DNA of 64,000 nt from Rapana venosa (Eukaryota > Mollusca > Gastropoda > Neogastropoda > Muricidae), in the NCBI GenBank assembly GCA_028751875.1, contig CM054157.1, forward strand, positions 4,139,182 to 4,203,181. The letters run 5' to 3'. A model generated the notes under the pieces. It was not told the origin of the DNA. It saw only the letters and a list, made by a program, of their open reading frames with translations, and ran no database searches. The position numbers were made by a program, and so were the translations under genes. Below, piece by piece: positions 59,541 through 64,000 of this stretch. Positions within the stretch are counted from its first letter, which is position 1; each line of letters opens with the position of its first letter.

Positions 59541-59857
59541 GGAGCGCCTCCCAGATGGACATGGCCTACGGTCATCCCCAGCAGGACCAGCTGACCTACA
59601 TCCAGGTGTCCACTGCCCCGGGCCACTCCTACGCCACGGCTCCCATGGCCATGCCGCCCGCGCTGGGCCACGCCATCTCCCACAATGGGGTGCATGCCGG
59701 CGGCGCCCCCAACATGGCCGGGATGGCCAACGGCGGGATGGCCGGGGCCTCGGCCAACGCGGCCATGTCTGGCCTGGCCGCGCACAGCGCTCTGGCCAAC
59801 GGGGGCATCCCTGGCGCGAACGGGCTGACGGGCCTTGCTGGTCCGGGGCCGCTTTCG
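59541..59857 (+). CDS. Musashi-family protein, large Ala/Gly/Met-rich tail exon
   Basis: Seen: acceptor ctactacag, then 317 bases of GC-rich sequence in AT-rich and repetitive surroundings, then donor TTTCG/gtgagt. Entry is phase 1 and exit phase 0. It reads GSASQMDMAYGHPQQDQL, TYIQVSTAPGHSYATAPMAM, then an Ala/Gly/Asn/Met-rich stretch with near repeats (NMAGMANGGMAGASANAAMS; GLAAHSALANGGIPGANG) and ends GLAGPGPLS. This is typical of the disordered C-terminal region of Musashi/hnRNP-like proteins. GC content and Ala/Gly codon use match exon 39756-39880. No catalytic or folded domain is expected. Confidence 0.85.
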
Positions 59858-59969
59858 GTGAGTTGCCTTCTGGCGTTCTGTGTTTGTGTGTTTGGGTGGG
59901 TGTGTTGTGTGGTGTTGGTGTTGTTGTTGGGGAGGTGGGTAGGGTGGATCTGCATGTATATATGTGTGT

Positions 59970-60495
59970 GTGTGAAAGTCAAAGTCAAACTTTTATTGTG
60001 TGTATGTGCGTACTGTTTTTTGAGTATATGTGTGTGTGTGTGTGTGTGTGTGCTGTTTTTGAGTATACATGTGTGTGTGTGTGTCAAAGTCAAAGTCAAA
60101 GTCAAACTTTTATTGTGTGTATGTGTGTGCTGTTTTTGAGTATACATGTGTGTGTGCTGTTTTTGAGTATACATGTGTGTGTGTGTGTGTGCTGTTTTTG
60201 AGTATACACGTGTGTGTGTCTGTGTGCTGTTTTTGAGTATATACATGTATGTGTGTGTGCTGTTTTTGAGTATACATGTGTGTGTATGTGTGTGTGCTGT
60301 TTTTGAGTATACATGTGTGTGCTGTTTTAGAGTATACATGTGTGTGTGCTCTGTTTTTGAGTATACATGTGTGTGTGCTGTTTTTGAGTATACACGTGTG
60401 TGTGCTGTTTTTGAGTATACATGTGTGTGCTGTTTTTGAGTATACATGTGTGTGTGCTGTTTTTGAGTATACATGTGTGTGTGCTGTTTTTGAGA

Positions 60496-60540
<45 letters not shown>
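59970..60540 (+). repeat. GTGTGTGCTGTTTTTGAGTATACAT minisatellite
   Basis: About 15 units of 25 to 35 bp built from gtgtgtgctgtttttgagta and tacatgtg, with two gtcaaagtcaaacttttatt insertions at the left end and a pure GT tail at 60498-60539. It starts about 110 bases after the exon ending at 59857. Confidence 0.92.
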
Positions 60541-60542
<2 letters not shown>

Positions 60543-60855
60543 CTGGCTTGATGTCGTGTTCAATGCACTTGTAGTACTAGTAGTAATGTTGTTGTTGTTG
60601 TAATATCAGTAGGAGCACCAGCAATTGTTGTTAAATGTATTGTGTTCACGAAATAGGGGTCTGTGGAAATGAAAGTGTGTCTCATTCCTGTTGTACGGAG
60701 TGTAAACTACTGCATGCAGTGGTCAGTTTTGTTTCAAAGTCTATGGTGTCTTTGCACGTGTTTCACATCATCTGTCATCCCTGTTGCATTGACTTTGTTT
60801 CATGTTTGCATTTTGAAAGTGATGCTTGCCATTTGCCTTCTGTATTTCCTTTTTC

Positions 60856-61213
60856 CTTGTCCCCCCCCCCCCCCCCCCCCCCTCCCTCATCCCTGTCTTT
60901 TTTTTCTTTCCTTTTATCTTCTTCTTCGTCTTCCTCTGCTTCTTCTTCTACTTCTGCTTCTTTTTCTTCTTATTTTACTTTTTATTCTTCTTCTTATTCT
61001 TATGCTTATTCTTTCTTCTTCTTCTTCTTTTTCTTCTTGTTCTTGTTCTTCTTGTTCTTCTTTCTTCTTCTTCTTCCTCTTCTTCTTTTTTCCAGAGGGA
61101 TGGTTGTAAAGAAAAAAGCATGTTTGCTTATATATCCATTAACCCTCTTTAAAATAAAATTCACTTCAAGTCCAAATTCAGTTCTTCTGTTCCTGTTACA
61201 TCTTCTGTTGCCG

Positions 61214-61265
<52 letters not shown>

Positions 61266-61810
61266 CTCTCCCCCTCCTCTCCTCTCTCTCTCTTCCTCTT
61301 CTCTTCTCTCCTCTTCTCTCTCTCCCCCCTCTCTCTCTACCCCCTCTCTCCCCTTCTCTCTCCCCCCTCTCTCTCCCCCTCTCCCCCTCTCTCTCCTCCT
61401 CTTCTCTCTCTCCCTCTCTCTCTCCCCCTCTCTCTCCCTCTCTCTCCCCACCCTCTCTCTCTCCCTTCTCTCCTCCTTCACTCCTCTTCTCTTCTCTTCT
61501 CCTCTCTACTCCCCCTCTCTCTCCCTTCTCTCTCCCCACCTCTCTCTCTCCCTTCCTCTCTCCCCTCTCTCGCTCTCCTCTCTCCCTTCTCACCCTTTCT
61601 CTCTTCCTTCTCTTCCGTTCTCTCGCCTTTCTCTCCCTCTTCTCTCCTCTCCCTCTCCCCTATCCTTTTCTTCTTTCGTTTTCTCCCTCTTTTCTCTCTC
61701 CTCTTCTCTTTCTCTCTTTCTGTCTCCTCCTTCTCTCTCACCACCCTCCCTCTCTCTCCTCTTCTCCTTTCTCTCTCTTCCTTCCCTCCTACCTTTTTCT
61801 CTTTTAAGTA
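60856..61810 (+). repeat. Polypyrimidine region: poly-C, (CTT)n, (CT)n
   Basis: C run at 60860-60881, TTC repeats at 60915-61092, then CT/CCCTCT-rich sequence to 61800. The few non-pyrimidine bases in 61095-61200 hold no exon. Confidence 0.9.
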
Positions 61811-62479
61811 TAACTATGGTTTTCTGTTTTGGTTCATATTCGCAAGCGTCGAGTGCTTTGTGCCTGCCTGCCTGCGCCTGCCTGCCTGCCTGCTCTGCCT
61901 TTCCTCTCTGCCTGTCATGCTGTCTTTCCGCTATATGTTATAACGGCACTTTTTGTTCATTTCGTCTCTTATGGGCTTGTGGGGTTGCGGTGCTGGTGTG
62001 GTTACTGTTCCCTTTTCCTATCTGTTTCCTCCTTTCCTGCTTCGCTCGCCTGAATCCTGTCTTTGCTATAGGGTGGTGTTGTGTGTTGTATTCTTTTGTT
62101 GTAAAGTACATCTTCTTTTTTTTCTTCTCTTTTTTGGGTGGGTGGCCTCAGTTGCATGCAGGTCAGGAGCACCATCTTTTGGGGGGTTCTTTTCTCTTTT
62201 TTCTATTTTCTTTTTTTTTTCTCTTTTAAAGTACTATCTTTTTTTTTAAGGAGGGGTGAGGGTGGGTGGGAGATTGTTGTCCTCTGAATCTTACAACTCG
62301 CCTCAAGGGAAGTTTGGTACTTTCTCTTCTCTCCCCCTCCCCTCTCTCTCCCTCTCTCTCCTCTCCCTCATGTGTACTCCCTCCCCTCCCCCACCCCCCC
62401 TCCCATGTATACTAGCCAAATGCCCCCATGTCCACTTCAACTTGCTGGCTTATCTCCTACCTACTTCTCTTAAAACCTT

Positions 62480-63165
62480 GACTTCAGCTCTCTCTCTCTC
62501 CCTCTCTCTCCTCTCTCTCCCTCTCTCTCTCTCCCTCTCTCTCTCCCCTCCCTCTCTCTCTCTCTCCTCTCTCTCTCTCCTCTCTCTCCTCTCTCTCTCC
62601 CCCCTCTCTCTCTCCTCTCTCTCTCCTCCTCGCCCTCTCTCTTCCTCTCTCTCTCTCCTCTCTCTCTCTCTCCCCCTCCCCCTCTCTCCCCTCCTCCCCT
62701 CCCTCCTCTCCCCTCCCCCTCCCCCCTCCCCCCTCTCTCTCCTCCCCCTCCCCCCTCTCTCTCTCCTCCCCCCCCCCCTCTCCTCTCCTCCCTCCCCCCT
62801 CCTCTCTCTCTCCTCCCCCTCCCTCCCCTCCCTCCTTCCTCTCTCTCTCCTCTCTCTCTCTCACTCTCCCCCACTCCACTCCCTCACTCCTCCACTTCCT
62901 CCTATCCTACCCTCACTCTCCACTCCACTCCACACATCCACTCCACTCCACCACACTCCACTCCACCACACCCACTCATCCACTCCACTCCACCACACTC
63001 ACCCACCACACTCCACTCCACTCCACCCACTCCACTCCACTCCACCACACTCCACCCACCACACCCACTCACCACACCCACTCACACTCCACCCCACCCC
63101 ACTCCACTCCACTCCACTCCACCCCACCCCACTCCACTCCACTCCACTACACCACACTCCACTAA
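62480..63165 (+). repeat. (CT)n then (ACTCC)n array
   Basis: CT/CCCTCT to about 62865, then cactccactccaccaca pentamer repeats to 63163, ending 66 bases before the last exon. Confidence 0.92.
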
Positions 63166-63229
63166 CGAACGGCATGGGTCTTTGGTCTCTTCCCGGGGCC
63201 AATGTTGTGTGTGTTGTTGTTTTTTACAG

Positions 63230-63310
63230 ATTCCTCCCTACTTTCCCTACCCCTTCCAATGTCTGCCATTTTCTCCTCCCTACCCCCAGCAAGACGATGG
63301 CAACCAGTAG
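63230..63310 (+). CDS. Likely last coding exon of the Musashi gene
   Basis: Seen: acceptor gtttttttacag, then in phase 0 (matching 59857) IPPYFPYPFQCLPFSPPYPQ followed by QDDGNQ and TAG at 63308-63310. The Pro/Tyr/Phe-rich peptide fits the tail. A consensus donor (GAT/gtgagt) follows at 63324, 14 bases after the stop, so a 3'-UTR intron is possible. Entered in phase 1 the same exon is open right through that donor, so an alternative reading exists. No AATAAA is seen between the stop and 63487, where a SINE begins. The 3' UTR probably continues outside the window. Confidence 0.5.
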   Translation: MPPYFPYPFQCLPFSPPYPQQDDGNQ

Positions 63311-63486
63311 TTATAGCCTGTGATGTGAGTATTTGGCGGTTTTTGTTTGGTTTGTTTTTGTTGTTGTTAGGACAGTATTTTTTTTGAATTTATTTTATTT
63401 TGTTTTATTTTATTATTAATTTTTTTCTGTTTCTTGGTCAGAGCTGTCAAGGTTCGCCAGTGGTGAGGTTTGTTTTGGGGTTTTTA

Positions 63487-63790
63487 GGGGACGGGATAGC
63501 TCAGTGGTCGGAGCACTCGCTTTCCCCCAGCCAAGTTAAGCAGCATCGAGCGTGGTTACCAGTTGGGTGGGTGGCCGTTTGCGCGCCTTGGCTTCAGTAC
63601 AGTTCCCCCAGTTCACCCAGCTGTAAATGGGTACCTGCCCTCTTTAGGGTCAGGGAAGGTAAAGCAGCGAGGGAGAGGAGATGGGCGCCGCCCTCAATAT
63701 GCTGGCCCTAGAGAAGTGAGGTCTCTGACGCCTCGCTCCCCTACGACCTTATAGGTTATGGGACTCCTTTACCTTTTACCTTTTACTGTG
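63487..63790 (+). mobile_element. SINE family C, near full length
   Basis: Complete relative to the copy at 3469. It continues ccgccctcaatatgctgg, gaggtctctgacgcctcgct and ataggttatgggactcc, and ends in cttttac repeats. It lies about 180 bases after the likely Musashi stop, so it may sit in the 3' UTR or following intron. Confidence 0.85.
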
Positions 63791-63814
63791 TAGGTAGCCG
63801 CATTCTGACTTCTT

Positions 63815-64000
63815 TATTCATACCACTTTAAGTCACAGGCAGATTTCTCTTCGTGAAATTCGGGGGGAGAGAGAGAGAGGCTGCGTCGCCACAAAGAGCA
63901 GCGCCACTCTTTTTTTTTTTGTCTGTTCCTGTCTGCAGCTGTATTTTGTTTCCCTATTACAGTGGCCCTTTTTTTCCTACATAATTTTGCCAGGGACAAC
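63815..64000 (-). mobile_element. SINE family B, 3' part, cut by the window end
   Basis: Reverse complement of the B body: ccactttaagtcac, gcgtcgccacaaagagcag, gtctgcagctgtattttg and ttttgccagggac. The head would lie beyond the window. Confidence 0.85.

Noticed and set aside
60635..61807. 390-codon open frame
   Set aside because: Ser/Leu/Pro/Phe polymer from a pyrimidine tract lying in the last Musashi intron.

Overview
The window is eukaryotic. It shows spliced exons with GT/AG borders, tRNA-derived SINEs and an extreme load of microsatellites and homopolymer runs. There are no bacterial operons, no CRISPR array and no viral genes that I can see. The exons and the repeat style suggest a lophotrochozoan invertebrate, most plausibly a gastropod mollusc. 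That placement is an inference and no marker gene proves it.

The one gene I recognise confidently lies on the + strand, from about 25 kb to the right end. It is the second half of a Musashi-family RNA-binding protein (Musashi/Rbp6). One exon carries the C-terminal half of RRM2, including the RNP1 motif. The next carries the diagnostic KKAQPKEVM linker. Further exons encode a polyalanine, Tyr/Gly/Pro-rich tail. The exon chain is 25062-25144, 28213-28300, [32019-32075 cassette], [37993-38019 microexon], 39756-39880, 53190-53324, 59541-59857 and 63230-63310 (stop). Junction phases agree throughout, almost all being phase 1, except for a probable one-base deletion inside exon 39756-39880. RRM1 and the first half of RRM2 are not visible, so they should lie to the left of the window or in the gap.

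Positions 1-25 kb are dominated by (GA)n, (CA)n, (CT)n, poly-G and poly-C tracts, minisatellites, SINE fragments and a 500-N assembly gap (17787-18286). They contain one coding-like exon on the minus strand (1170-1323), with good splice borders and an Sfi1-like motif, and a weaker plus-strand candidate terminal exon (5245-5334). This part is probably intergenic or a giant intron.

Positions 25-40 kb hold a 2-kb minisatellite that abuts a Musashi exon, a four-copy 79-bp repeat, two near-perfect palindromes, the two small symmetric exons, and a cluster of GTAG motifs resembling Musashi's own binding site. Positions 40-53 kb are the least repetitive part and are mainly intronic, with one promoter-like patch at 48.2-48.4 kb. 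Positions 53-64 kb contain the last exons, several tandem repeats and two SINE fragments at the right edge.

Three tRNA-derived SINE families (called A, B and C here) recur. A and B share a central block, and B ends in a tail found alone elsewhere, including as a head-to-head palindrome.
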